Origin: Xylaria sp. FL1777
Taxonomy: Eukaryota; Ascomycota; Sordariomycetes; Xylariales; Xylariaceae
DNA length: 64,000 bases
NCBI GenBank assembly: GCA_022578965.1
Contig: MU400513.1
Location: 372,001-436,000 of the forward strand
Direction: 5' to 3'
Both the position numbers and the translations under genes were made by a program. Numbering within the stretch: position 1 is the stretch's first letter; each line of letters begins with the position of its first letter. This document shows positions 23,265-34,303 of the stretch, in pieces. The notes under the pieces are model-generated. The model had not been told where the DNA came from. It saw only the letters and a program-made list of their open reading frames with translations, and made no database searches.

Positions 23265-25300
23265 GGCTAGTAAGAGAACAAATAGGGACAGTTTTTTGAA
23301 AGAAAAAAGATCAATAGATTGAATAATCTACGGTTACTGGTAATTATGGAACTTAAGCAGTTATTTAAATACAGCTATGAGCTAGGCATAATACAAGGAA
23401 TTTGATTTATGATACAGTTCCTGTATCACTTTTTCAATTAGCAACGGAGAAAAAACACTAGGATTGATTTAGACGTAAGATGCTACTGTCGTAGAAGCTC
23501 GTATGTAATCAACGCAACGGCCGCCTAGTCCTACCATGTATTTATAATAACCCAGTCGAATAAAGCAGTGAACAGAGATGGCTCGCAATTGTCCTACGCT
23601 CTGTTGTCAATCCTCCAAAATGTTGCGTAGCTTCGCATATCTAGCTATCAATACTACGGAGTGTATAATCTACCTTGACTTCGTTCGAGGCAATGCTTTG
23701 ATTATCTATTTGGGTTGCACCGATATGGAGTCATTTCCAAAACGTACGGACAGCTCTACTTGTCTAGTAATATTAGGACTCGCCATAATGAGTGTGCTCT
23801 TAGTCCAGTTATTCAGCTTGCCTTGTATGCCATGTAAAACTGCGGACCTAGTTAGGTGATGTTATTATAGCCCTTCCGTTTACCCGTCATAAGCGTGTTT
23901 CTCCTGTTGCTCTTGTTTAGTTGGGGTCTAGATAAGATCGTTGCATGCTGATATGTTAAAAAGAAAATTGAAACATGGTGCGTTACCTTCGGCTACTCAC
24001 CAATGCTACTTTGCTCATTCAAAGCTACAAATCAGTGGTTGTATGATTTTTTTATTGTAAATTTGGAGCAGAGGTGGCTTAGCGTAGAAACAGCCTGAAG
24101 GGGATGTGTAGGGCTTCGGGTCGCAGCTCGAGCTGTGATGAAGACTGAGGAAGGAATTGTACTTTTAAACATGGTCGGTTACCTCGAAAGAGCCCCTGAT
24201 TCCACCTGTAGCTTCGAATATCAGTTGACCTGGACGTTGTGACTCTCTCTCAATCTATGGGCATCTATATTATTTATGCTAATTTTATACTAATGATTTA
24301 GCAGTCAAGTGAATAGAGACTGAGCGCAAAAACACAAATTAGGGTTTTAATAAATATTTTCTAATTAAATATCTAGGGAGCTATTACAAAGTTGTCAACA
24401 CATATCATATAGATAGTTCCTCAGCTCTTGTCTTACTGAGCCTCACGTCGAGATGTCCTACTCCTAACTGCTACATCGGAAGCAGTCGTTAACCCATCTC
24501 CTAGTCAGGCTAAATCAGCCCAATATAAGGCCGCCTAGTCAGGCCATGAAGTTCAGCACAGAAAAATCAGCGGATTTTGTGTAAATCTCTAACCCTATGA
24601 AAACAATTTCTGGACCATATGATAAGAGCAATTCTGCACTCTCGGTATAAAGAAGCAACACACCATCCACGGGTACCCATTTGATGATGCGTATCTGATT
24701 GAAGAGTAAGAATCTGTTTTCAAAGCTATACCGCACACAAAGAGAATAGGTAAAAAGACTGTTCACGAAGAACCTGTGTAGTGGCTGCTAGAACATCAAC
24801 CTTAGCTTCTATTCAATAGGAAACCTGTTCACCGCAGAAGCATCAAGATTCGCGAGATAGGATAAGCCAACACATAGAGTGCTGACTTGTGTTCTTGATA
24901 CTAGCTAGTTGGCTAACCATAGTGTGAAAGTCTCCTTTTAGAAGAGCTTCTGTCTCATGGTCGTCTTCTAATAAAAAATGACTGCCTATCTTAATGTGTC
25001 ATGAGGAGAGCATAGAGAAGCACCTAAAGCCGCGAGCGGGCTTCCATTAATCACTTGCAAACACTCCGCAAGCAAGGAAGCCTTATTTGCAACAATTCAG
25101 GCCTGGAGGAAAAAGAGAAGCTTATATTCAGCCCAAGGCCAGGAATCGAACCTGGGTCTCCCACCCCCGAAGACAAGACTCCCCAGTAATATAAATGCGT
25201 GTGAAAGGGTGTGTTACTACTGCGCCACTTTGGGTTTGTTATTTGGTAGTCTATGAACAGATGTTTCTTCCTATTTCCACACAAGGTACGTCGGTAAATC
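23265..25300. other. gene-poor region with a tRNA-like sequence
   Basis: No coding gene is supported. 23410-23428 is an 8-bp dyad (TGATACAG/CTGTATCA with a 3-nt spacer) about 150 bp before the start of the membrane-protein gene. 24260-24400 is very AT-rich. A tRNA-like sequence lies at 25131-25234. Confidence 0.5.
25131..25234 (-). tRNA. tRNA-like sequence, probably degenerate or SINE-type
   Basis: On the minus strand a 7-bp acceptor-like stem (CCCAAAG at 25234-25228 with CCTTGGG at the far end, one mismatch) encloses a box A-like TGGCGCAGTAGT and a perfect box B GGTTCGATTCC. The T arm is a clean 5-bp stem with a TTCGATT loop. The D arm does not pair fully (ACAC where GCGC is expected) and the anticodon arm is ambiguous: either a 30-40 nt intron after a TTC- or CAC-like anticodon, or a long variable arm. 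The mismatches are G-to-A changes, as expected from methylation or RIP decay. It could be a functional intron-containing tRNA, a tRNA pseudogene or the head of a SINE; the decay makes the last two more likely. Confidence 0.35.
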
Positions 25301-26395
25301 TCAAAGGTCAAACAATAGCTTAAATAAAAAATTTCTTTTCCACACGCATGTCAGGAAAGGCTCAACCATCGATAGGGAACCATGTGCACACATCGTGCGC
25401 ATGAAGACTGTTCTATCCTTTTGACTTGCGGCTCTGATCCATTCAACTTGCTCGTCGACAGTAACCCCTGTAATCCTATCCTGTAACGGTCTCGCAGAAG
25501 AAGATATCGTTTTGGGAGTGCGAAAGGCCTCCAATTGCGCCTCCAGTCGTCTTTTGAATGGAGGAATACACCGTGCAAGTGCGGCAACCAGCCAAAAGTC
25601 CGTACTTCTTAGATCTTCATAAGTGCACAGGTCGATATGTTGGTATACGTATTCATCAATGTAACTGAATCCTTGCGGCGATTCAAAAAGCAATGCGCAG
25701 ACTGAGTAGCCCTCTCTATTGGTAAGAGACAGGTCGGCGCCTCTCTCAATCATGCAACTCGCTAAAGGTATGAGGGCCTTGTTAAGAAGCTCACTCTTCT
25801 TCGTCAATTGACAGCATTGAATCAGGGCGGTTCCATGGGGTCGTGTTAGTTTTACGTTCTGCCATTTGCTGAATGCAATATCGCACCTCCCATTGGAATT
25901 CTGTAAATTAGGGTCTATTCCATGTACTAGGAGGAAATTACATATGTCAAGCATATTGGGAATGCCCGTGGCATGGCGAAGTACGGCCTCCTACGTATCT
26001 TTTCAGTTCGCTAGTGCATGGAGGTCGGAGTCAACACTTACATGTAGAAGTGAGTTACCCCAGGGTGCTGCCAGGTCGTGTACACCGGCTTTACCATCTG
26101 TAAACATGCGCTGCAGGCCTTCGAGGTTATCAGTGTTCAAGCATTCAATCAATCTTGGTTCGGGGTTGTATTGGTACCTCCTGTAGCGAAAATTATATCC
26201 TTCCGCGAATGAGTAGCCGACTGCTACTTTGATGATCCAATTAGCTAGCCAAGGAAGTGGAAATAGTGTAGCGGTTAGCTGCCAGTCAGACTCGGCGTCA
26301 TGAGAGCTACAGGTCCCTAGGCGACTTTTGGTAATCTCCCTCCCAGTGAGAACTCCAATTGGAAACCGTCGGCTGAAGATTTTGCAAGTAACCAT
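25301..26395 (-). CDS. ankyrin-repeat-type protein (about 347 aa)
   Basis: Two minus-strand exons, 26395-26042 and 25990-25301, are separated by a 51-nt intron with a GTAAGT donor and a CGTAG acceptor. Removing it joins the ankyrin-like segment NSLLH to EAVLRHA in phase and eliminates two in-frame stops. An ankyrin-like helix-turn pattern is visible around residues 77-150 (LIECLNTDN, GNSLLHEAV, FLLVHGIDPNLQNSNG), followed by another unit containing ERGADLSLTNREGYS. The conserved entry motif YNFRYRRYxYNPEP lies just before the repeats, as in a common fungal family of short ankyrin proteins whose function is unknown. Family members usually have a longer N-terminus. Here the frame stays open upstream of the ATG without another ATG, so a further 5' exon may be missing or lost. 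Confidence 0.65.
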
Positions 26396-26706
26396 GTATC
26401 TTGTCACAATCGATGTAAAAGGATTAGCAACGTTAGATGAATCAGGGTTGGTTGAGCGATAGGCAGTAGGTTAGGTATTCTTTATAAGTAAACTTGACGG
26501 GTAGTACCCAACCTGCGGGAGGGTGGGAAGGGATGGAGGCAGATTCACTGTTGTCCTACTGACTGACACACAACACGTCACCTCCCTCCCTAGGTATTAC
26601 TTTAGGTGCCCATGGATTGACACAGAGTGCTTTCTCCATCGAGTACCCATCCCTCTCCCTCGAGCACCGCCATCTCATAAACTAAACAGCACTCGGCGTG
26701 GATGAA
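26396..26706. other. divergent promoter region
   Basis: About 300 bp between the ankyrin gene (-) and the hydrolase gene (+). No strong motif is recognisable apart from CTCCCTAGGTA-like sequence at about 26584-26596. Confidence 0.45.
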
Positions 26707-27735
26707 ATGTTAGCTAAAATGGCCTTGTCACCACTGCAACACGTCTTCTCCGTGTCCATGGCCCCCAGCGACCCTTTGCACCTGCGTGTGATTACGCACA
26801 ATGTCCGCTATGCGACTTCATCTCTGTCCACTGGAGAGCGGCCATGGCCCGAGCGCGAGCCACTTATATTGAGCCAATTATCTCACGAGCTTCGCTACAC
26901 CGACGTCTTCGTCTCTCACAACAGTACCTCCTCAACCGCGGGGGCCTCCTCATCATGCTGCACAGCCCTCATCTGTTTCCAAGAAGCGCTCCATAATCAA
27001 CTTGTAGACCTTCTCGCTGGTCTGAACGAGATCCCCAAGGAGGACAGAGATGGAAACCCGTCAGCGGGGCCGAACTGGGCACATATTGGGGTTGGCCGAG
27101 ACGATGGCAAAAGGAAGGGGGAATTTAGCCCGATCCTCTACCCGATCAAGACATTTACCGTCCTCGATTCGGAAACGGTGTGGCTGAGCCCGACGTCCGA
27201 TAGGCCGAGCAAAGGTTGGGACGCTGGCAGCATACGGATATTGACCGTTGCTGTCTTCGAGCACAGGCGGACGAGACAGCGATTTCTAGCCGCCAACACA
27301 CACCTTGACAACGCGGGCACGAAAAGCCGGCTCGAGAGCGTAAAGATCATACTGGCAACGCTGCGTCGCGTTCACGAGAAATGGTCGGCTCGGGGCGGCG
27401 ATCTCGCCGTTGTTCTGGCGGGCGACTTCAATTCGTTCCCCGAGCAAGAGGCTTATGTTGCAATCAAGGAGGACGGGTGGCTGCGGGACCTGCACGATGA
27501 AATCAAGACGGAGAAGAGGTACGGGGATATCATCACGTTCACGGGGTTCGAGCCCGAGAAGGAGGACGAACAGGGGCGCATTGACTTTATCTGGTTAGGC
27601 TCGGGTGGATCGGACGGCAATAAAAAGGAGCCTTGGAAACCAGTTGGGTACGCCGTCTTACCCAATTTATTCGAGAATGGAATCTACTTAAGCGACCACA
27701 GAGCTGTGGTTGGAGATGTGGTGCTAAATACCTAG
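26707..27735 (+). CDS. endonuclease/exonuclease/phosphatase-fold hydrolase (342 aa)
   Basis: A single uninterrupted frame. The motifs of the EEP superfamily appear in order: THNVR near the N-terminus (metal-side Asn), CFQE (catalytic Glu), GEFSPILYP, ANTHLDN, AGDFNSFP (catalytic Asp and Asn), RIDFIWL and the terminal SDHRAV (catalytic His). These motifs imply a Mg2+-dependent phosphoesterase. The overall spacing resembles fungal endonuclease/exonuclease/phosphatase-family proteins of unknown substrate, more than an AP endonuclease or inositol phosphatase. The first ATG (26707) is used, but the ATG at 26719 is equally possible, as neither affects the domain. There is no obvious signal peptide, so a cytosolic location is likely. 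Confidence 0.85.
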   Translation: MLAKMALSPLQHVFSVSMAPSDPLHLRVITHNVRYATSSLSTGERPWPEREPLILSQLSHELRYTDVFVSHNSTSSTAGASSSCCTALICFQEALHNQLVDLLAGLNEIPKEDRDGNPSAGPNWAHIGVGRDDGKRKGEFSPILYPIKTFTVLDSETVWLSPTSDRPSKGWDAGSIRILTVAVFEHRRTRQRFLAANTHLDNAGTKSRLESVKIILATLRRVHEKWSARGGDLAVVLAGDFNSFPEQEAYVAIKEDGWLRDLHDEIKTEKRYGDIITFTGFEPEKEDEQGRIDFIWLGSGGSDGNKKEPWKPVGYAVLPNLFENGIYLSDHRAVVGDVVLNT

Positions 27736-27998
27736 TTGCCATACGCTTCCAGGAATATTGCCCTACAGGGGACCTTTGGAGACCGCCAGTCGTATAACAT
27801 ACTTAGATGCAACGAAACAAAGATTTATCTCAGGTGCTTTAGACTAAAAACATAAAACTGCAAGCTACAACTTATTTTTTTTGAAGGCTTGTGTAGATAA
27901 CGCATCCGCTTAATTGACTTGGCCACCCAATTGAATGGGCCACCCAGGCTTGGCGTACCACACACGCTAAATTTGTATTAGCGGGGTACTTCTGCGGA

Positions 27999-28038
27999 GG
28001 GCCATTACCACAAAACACCGACAAACGAAAATGAAATT
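27999..28038 (+). repeat. left terminal inverted repeat
   Basis: 40 bp starting GGGCCATTACC and ending AAATGAAATT; the right copy differs by a single A/T. Confidence 0.9.
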
Positions 28039-28239
28039 GAGAATTCAGAATTCAGAATTCAGAATTGAGAAATGGCGGGGTAAAACCCAGAATTCTTAGC
28101 ATTATTCACTATAATTATAGTGCAATCAACCACTAAACTCACTATAAATTTATGCTTACTTAAGCATTTATTTAAGCAAAAGCAACGCTTATAATAGCTT
28201 TTATAATAGCTTTATAATAGCTTTTATAATAGCTTTTAT

Positions 28240-29175
28240 ATATAAACTTAGCTATATAAATGTAGCTATATAAACCTTTTTATATAAACTTAGCTATATA
28301 AACTTAGCTATATAAACTTAGCTATATAAACTTATTTATATAAATTTAGCTATATAAACCTTTTTATATAAACTTAGCTATATAAACTTAATTATATAAA
28401 CTTATTTATATAAACTTATTTATATAAACTTAGCTATATAAATTTAGCTATATAAACTTTTTTATATAAACTTTTTTATATAAACCTTTTTATATAAACT
28501 TAGTTATATAAACTTAGCTATATAAACTTAATTATATAAACTTTTTTATATAAACTTTTTTATATAAACTTAGTTATATAAACTTAAATATATAAACTTA
28601 ATTATATAAACTTAGTTATATAAACCTTTTTATATAAACTTAATTATATAAATTATTTTATATGCACTTTTTTATAAAAGAATTTATATAGCTAAGTTTA
28701 TATATAAAGATTTATATAGCTAAGTTTATATAAATAAGTTTATATAGCTAAGTTTATATAGCTAAGTTTATATAACTAAGTTTATATAGCTAAGTTTATA
28801 TAACTAAGTTTATATAGCTAAGTTTATATAGCTAAGTTTATATAAAAGAGTTTATATAGCTAAATTTATATAACTAGGTTTATATAGCTAAGTTTATATA
28901 ACTAAGTTTATATAAAAAGGTTTATATAAAAAAGTTTATATAAAAAAGTTTATATAGCTAAGTTTATATAATTAAGTTTATATAAATAAGTTTATATAAA
29001 TAAGTTTATATAGCTAAGTTTATATAGCTAAGTTTATATAGCTAAGTTTATATAGCTAAGTTTATATAAAAAAGTTTATATAAAAAAGTTTATATAATTA
29101 AATTTATATAATTAAGTTTATATAAAAAAAGTTTATATAAAAAGGTTTATATAGCTAAGTTTATATAACTAAGTT
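28240..29175. repeat. inverted arrays of a 14-bp unit (TATATAAACTTAGC)
   Basis: Dozens of imperfect 14-bp units. The orientation switches once near 28670. Common unit variants replace TTAGC by TTTTT, TTAAT or TTATT. Many units contain the self-complementary hexamer TATATA, so each arm can also form small hairpins. Confidence 0.85.
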
Positions 29176-29337
29176 TAAAAATTTAAGATTTTATTACTTA
29201 ATAAAGCAAAAACCTGTTATTTAATTAAAATATATAGCATTATACTTATTATTGCTATATAATAATTGTAAGAAAATAAAAGGTAGTAATTCTTTTACCC
29301 CGCCTTTGGCCATTTACCCCGCTAATTCTGAATTCTG

Positions 29338-29377
29338 AATTTCATTTTCGTTTGTCGGTGTTATGTGGTAATGGCCC
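29338..29377 (-). repeat. right terminal inverted repeat
   Basis: Reverse complement of the left repeat, with one mismatch at its 15th base. Confidence 0.9.
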
Positions 29378-29543
29378 ACCGTCTACTTCCACTTACCTTT
29401 AAATAATATAATTTACAACGGTATGAATGAGTTGAAGGGCGATTGCAGTTTCTTGGGTGGGAGCTTGCCTGTAACTCATCTCCCCATTTGCTCCCTTGAC
29501 CAGCAGCGACTGACCACAATATACCGGTAATTAAAATAAATCT

Positions 29544-31404
29544 TTACGCTATGTCTTCTGTTATTTTTAGCTTTTTTGTCGGTAATAAAGCCGTAGTAAT
29601 TACACAGCCGAACGTGATCCCACCAGCCAAGTACAGCACTGCATTTATATTGCCCCCTCTTATGTCACCACTATTGCCTGTTGAAGAAGCATATAGCTTT
29701 TGTGCAATAAGAGGGCCAATTATACCGAATAGGCGTCCCCAGAAACTCGCGATCCCGCAGGCACTACCCCGTATGGACGGGGGAAATGCCTCTGGTGTCC
29801 AGCCATATAAGACGGCGTTGAACATGCTCTGCAAGAAGTACTCTAACGTGAACAAGCCTAGGTTCTTTGGTACTGTGTTGACTGTCGCAAAGAGGAAGAT
29901 CGAGGCACCCATTAACCCTGCGGACAGAGTCATGGTCCACTTCTGTCCGATGGAAGGGATACGGTACATGACAGCGCCCAGGATAACCCCTATTATACCC
30001 GGCGCATATGTATAAATATATGAAGCATAAGTGAATTGCAGAGACTTGGAGGCAGAGCCATTTTTGAGAGCGAGGATCTGAGGAAGATAGGTGCCTAGAG
30101 ATTGTCAGCTAAGTAGTGTTATGAGATAGAGATGGGCATGGGAGGATACATACCTGCGACGGTAAACCCCCAAAAGTCTAGAATATAAGTCAACCATACT
30201 AAGACCGTGAGTCTCGTCATCTGCCATCCATCGAACAGCATCCTGTATCGATTCACAGCAGAAAATATCCTTTGTGTTCGAGACAGCACCAGATGTTTCG
30301 AATTGCGATCACTCGCAGTTGACGACGAGCCTATTGAGTCATCTTCCCCAGTCAGTCTCTCGAAATCCACAAGACTTAGATTGCATGAATGCCCATTCTT
30401 CTTTGCTATATAGTGGATAACTTCGATGGCGTCCGCGTCCCGATCCTTGCATAGGAGGAATTTCGGAGACTCTTTTAGTTGAAAGATAGCGGCCCGTAAA
30501 AAGAAAATGAGCAGAGTGAGGCTACCCAATGTGTATAGGAAGTATCGCCATCCCATGTTTAATTCTCGCGAGCAACATGGTGTGCCCGGCTCGAGATCTT
30601 CTTTGAAGCAAGATGGTAGAGGATTAGGTTCGGAGAAGTTGGGCGAGCATGATCGTGTCGGGATGAAACCGAAGGCGATAGCGCTGCAGAGGACGACACC
30701 GATAGGTTGGAAGATAGAAAGAACGGCGAGGAGGAAGCGCTTATTCTAACAGGGTATTAGCGCCGTGGCCCTCCTTAACACGCCTAGTCCGCAAGTGCGT
30801 CTACCTGAGGGATGAACTCTAGCATGATAGTAGTGTCGATAGGTATGTTCCCGCCGACACCAAATCCAACGAAGGCTGCCAGGACCAGGAATGTCGTATA
30901 ATTCCCAGAGGCGCCCAGTCCCAGGCCAAAGGCGGATGAGATCAAGACGGTGAGGTTGAAAGCCCATCGTCTCCCTACCAGCCAACCTTATCAGCATCAC
31001 GCAAACCTCGCATCATATCCTTTATGCCACGAACCGATTATATCCGCCACAACACCCCAGAAAAGGGCGCCGGCTGTGAGCCCAGCACTGAAACTAACGG
31101 AGATATTCCCCGTCTGGCCACTTCCGAACCCGAATTCCTGCTGCAGTGGACTCAGCGCCAGCCCGAATGCTTGCGCCCATAGCAGGTCGATCAGGTACCC
31201 GAAGCCGCAGAGTCCCCAGACAGACCACTGATACCAACCCATTCCAATGATATCGATCTCGCGATCGATGAGGACGCATTTCTTCTCGTATGGCGTGAGG
31301 GTAGAAAGATCTCTAGCATCAATATCCTGAATAGAGCCAGCTTCATCCGAGATGCTAGGATCAATCGCTGCTGTCGCGCCCTCGGGCGGGCTGGATTTCA
31401 CCAT
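29544..31404 (-). CDS. MFS transporter, SV2/sugar-phosphate-like (560 aa, four exons)
   Basis: Minus-strand exons 31404-31035, 30974-30805, 30745-30154 and 30094-29544 join in phase (1683 nt). About twelve hydrophobic segments are visible. MFS motif A appears as GVVADIIGRRW, assembled across the first intron, and PEAFPPSIRGSACG lies before the last helices. An N-terminal cytoplasmic stretch (about 50 residues) precedes the first helix at GYLIDLLW, and the central loop contains KESPKFLL. This pattern fits fungal MFS proteins of the SV2/phosphate:H+ group; the substrate is unknown. The fold-back element ends only 166 bp beyond its stop codon. Confidence 0.87.
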
Positions 31405-32693
31405 CTGTAAATCACACGATGGTGTAATAGCCGAGATTGTGTTTGAGAGTCTACAGAAGGGATCAGGATATTTTAGATCATACTATGCGGGCCTCCGGGA
31501 GTGATGCCGAATTATACTCGGCCATGTGTGCTGCATTCTGTACCCTCCTGCATGCGGATCGGATCGAAGCTATGGCCTAGTAGTCGTTGTCTAGTCGTCA
31601 CGATGTACCTAATGGAGCTCACACGAGATCTAGCCGTTAGATCTGCTGTAGCTATGTAGATCTAGCCGGTAGATCCTGTGGAGTAAGATCTAGCTGGGTT
31701 GAGGGGCATTTATTAATCGCCCGCTGAGCTCTGTCAAATGTAGAGCAATTCCATGTGAATCAACGACGTCACCACTTTCAGGGGCCGTCATTCCCGAATT
31801 GGGATTTCTCATGGCGACGTGTCATGGATAAAGAAATGGGCTGCATATAGGTAGCCTACTGCACCAACGGTATCCCGATAAAACGGCGTAAAATGAACCC
31901 GATCTTGATAAGTAGAGTAGACCTCCAGCTATCTTTCCGATCTTGTCACATGCTCAGATTTCTCATGATTGTTTCGGCCGAGTCAACACACGATTGGTAT
32001 TATTCAAGCTAGCCTAGATATTATTGGAGCCTATGTTACGTTCTAGAATTCTACAGTGACATCTATTTTCTTTTCGAAGCAAAACACGTTAATGGTACGC
32101 ACGCGTTTCGTTGCCCGGCGGTGGCGTCACTGCAGATTATCTGGATACTAAATAGATACTAAATATAATGTAGGTTGCCATGGTAATTCAGCTTCTTGAG
32201 GGATACAACGTCTAAGGTGTCTTTTCAAATCGATAAACAAACTATACATGCAGCCAAGACTTTATATGAGCAATCCAAGGGGTATCATCAATACACGCAC
32301 AGAAGCAAAGTACGAAATACATTTAGTCTCAAATCAATCAGAATACAACCGTTTGTAATGAGAAATTAAAAATTCTTCGTCTATAATGATATATTCTAAT
32401 TATCATTTTATTTGTTTAAAACCAACGCCGAGTAAGGGAATTGAGTGAAGATGCTAGCAGGCCGAGAAGACCTTAGATGACGCCAGTTTACGGTCCAGCA
32501 TTCCATCATGTCCGACGATAAATCTTTTCCCTAGTTGGCAGCTCAACCCCGTCAACCCATCTATGTTATTGAGCATGTAAGTAAATACAGACAGTCTAGT
32601 GCCTGATTTAGCAGCCTATCCCTTTTGCCTGTAGTGTGACGGCATAGTGCTGCAGTTCCGTTCCGTCTGCGGATTGGTGAAAAAGGGGTATGA
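31405..32693. other. intergenic, no gene seen
   Basis: Upstream region of the MFS gene. Short AGATCTAGC repeats occur at about 31620-31690. 32380-32410 is AT-rich. No coding frame is supported. Confidence 0.5.
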
Positions 32694-33247
32694 TCATTTT
32701 CTTCCTTTGCCCCCCTCCTCTTGATAATCCATCTCATCGCCTCCGGCTTGAGCTTCTATGGCAGCCTGGATGATGTCGCCGCCGGTAGCATCATGGCGTA
32801 GTCCGGCTGCGAGAAGTAGCTCGTCTCGATCACCGCCGCGGAGGTGGCTCAGCGCCTCTCGGATTACTTGCTCTTTGCGGCTTCCCCGACTCTGGTTGTC
32901 GTTTTTGTTCGTGCTGGTGGGATTGTCGCCACGAGGCTCAATCGCGGTTTGCACTACATCACTCAGTATTAGTTATCTATTCTCGCGTCATGTGTAGACG
33001 CTTCAGAGTTGTTGGAGGCTTCTAGGATTCTGCTAGGTGGGAACAGCCTTCTGTGCTTGTAGTCATTAAAGAAGGTATTAGTCGAAAATCCCTTACATAT
33101 CTCCCCTGCTGTGGCGGTATCTCGAAGCGCGGCTTGGACTAGAAGCTGTTCTTTCTTGTCTTGGTCGATCACTTGTATCTTCTCTTGGAGCATAGCCGTT
33201 TTGCGAGCGACTTCGACGTGATCGTTGCGGCGTGCCCGTTGGGCCAT
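32694..33247 (-). CDS. small hydrophilic protein with an internal duplication (136 aa)
   Basis: Minus-strand exons 33247-33097 and 32953-32694 join in phase around a 143-nt intron (donor GTAAGG, acceptor GATGTAG). The protein consists of two related halves of about 45 residues. The first ends with EQLLVQAALRDTATAGEILQTAIE and the second with DELLLAAGLRHDATGGDIIQAAIE-like sequence; both are preceded by a basic RK-rich helix. It is alpha-helical by composition, without a signal peptide, cysteines or membrane segment. I do not recognise the family. The repeat is only complete after splicing, which supports the intron and argues that the gene is real. The ATG has a purine at -3 and G at +4. Confidence 0.6.
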
Positions 33248-34303
33248 TGTTGATTACTATAGCTAATCTTGGGAGCTCAACTGAGAGAACTCTGAGTTAT
33301 ATCAGCGATGCCTTTGATATATGCATATTGTTATAGGGCTCGTTGGTATAGCTTACTGTTGAGGGTAGATATAACGACCGGATGGGCTGGTTTGCAAACG
33401 GTCAAAGCAAGAAGTAAAAATCTAGTTGAAGCCAATGGTTTGGCTGACTTGATGATACTAAGGAGCGATAAGAATAAGGAGGATGAAACGGGGGCTGGAG
33501 AGACAGGCGGAGAAGAACATATTTATAGCTTAGGGAGATCATATTTCCATCTTGCTCAATATCCCGGTACATACTTTCCGGGAGATAAAGTGAGTGAATG
33601 TAGCAAACAAGGACAGAAACAGGGAGGTAGAATGGACCAGGAAGCTAGGGAGAGAATTCTAAAGAGTGAATGCGACAGAGTGAGTAAAAAGTGAATGCGA
33701 TATCTTAGCAAACAGGGTTGGCACCGAGGCATCACTCGTGTGTAGCTGTTTGTGTAGAATGGTGGGTATAAGAGCTAGAATAAGGTTGAGAGAATGACTA
33801 CCTTGTTTCACGCATTCTACGACCCAGATCGATCCATGAACGACGCACGAACCCGTATTACCGGAGTCTGTACTTAGGTACACCCTTGGAAGATTCAATC
33901 TCCAGATTCACTTATACAACTTTCATATTCCTCTGTTTCAAATAGAAACTATTCCTAATAATGTTTGGCTACAACTGCATAACAGCGTCTTTATTGTCTG
34001 TTAGCCAGTCCCAATAGAGTATGAACATCGTAATCTAAGCAGTGAATTCAACCGTTTTAGAAATGGGAAGGAGGGGAAATATTTTCATAAATCATATTCA
34101 CTGGATGCTATGCTTGTAATCTGTAGGTGAGAGAAGATAGAAATCATAGCCTCCGCTATAACTTCTCATCCCTCTAATTGTCTCTGACCAATTCCATTTC
34201 CACGTGATAATCGATGAAGCTGCCAAGCTAGCTTAATCTATTCGTTATTTCGGGACGTAGCCGGCCTTGCATATCCGATGACAGCCCACCAATTCGGTCC
34301 CGT
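33248..34303. other. intergenic, no supported gene
   Basis: An open frame at 33308-33694 (+) has no known motif or codon pattern that convinces me. The remainder is AT-rich without signals I can name. Confidence 0.45.

Larger units (their letters stand above)
27999..29377. mobile_element. fold-back element with 40-bp TIRs and 14-bp AT-rich arrays
   Basis: The ends 27999-28038 and 29338-29377 are inverted copies, 39 of 40 bases identical, beginning GGGCCATTACCAC. Next to each end lie ATTCAG repeats and a GCGGGGTAAA motif, again in mirrored order. Inside, 28240-28665 is built of units close to TATATAAACTTAGC, and 28680-29175 of the reverse complement GCTAAGTTTATATA. The turn is at about 28670-28690, the exact middle of the element, so the whole 1379 bp can fold into one hairpin. 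It has no open frame, so it must be non-autonomous (a MITE or fold-back type). I see no target-site duplication: flanks TCTGCGGA and ACCGTCTA do not match. Confidence 0.8.

Noticed and set aside
25954..26005. Two in-frame stops between the halves of the ankyrin gene, at first suggesting a pseudogene
   Set aside because: A 51-nt intron with GTAAGT donor and CGTAG acceptor (25991-26041) removes both and restores an ankyrin motif.
27900..27998. Extension of the fold-back element to the left (GGCCACCC repeats)
   Set aside because: These repeats are not mirrored right of 29377, so the element ends at the 40-bp inverted repeats.
28240..29175. CRISPR-like array of short repeats
   Set aside because: Units are contiguous 14-mers without unique spacers, in a fungal genome and in inverted orientation.
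33308..33694. 128-codon open frame (+)
   Set aside because: Low similarity to any pattern I know and no splice or codon evidence.
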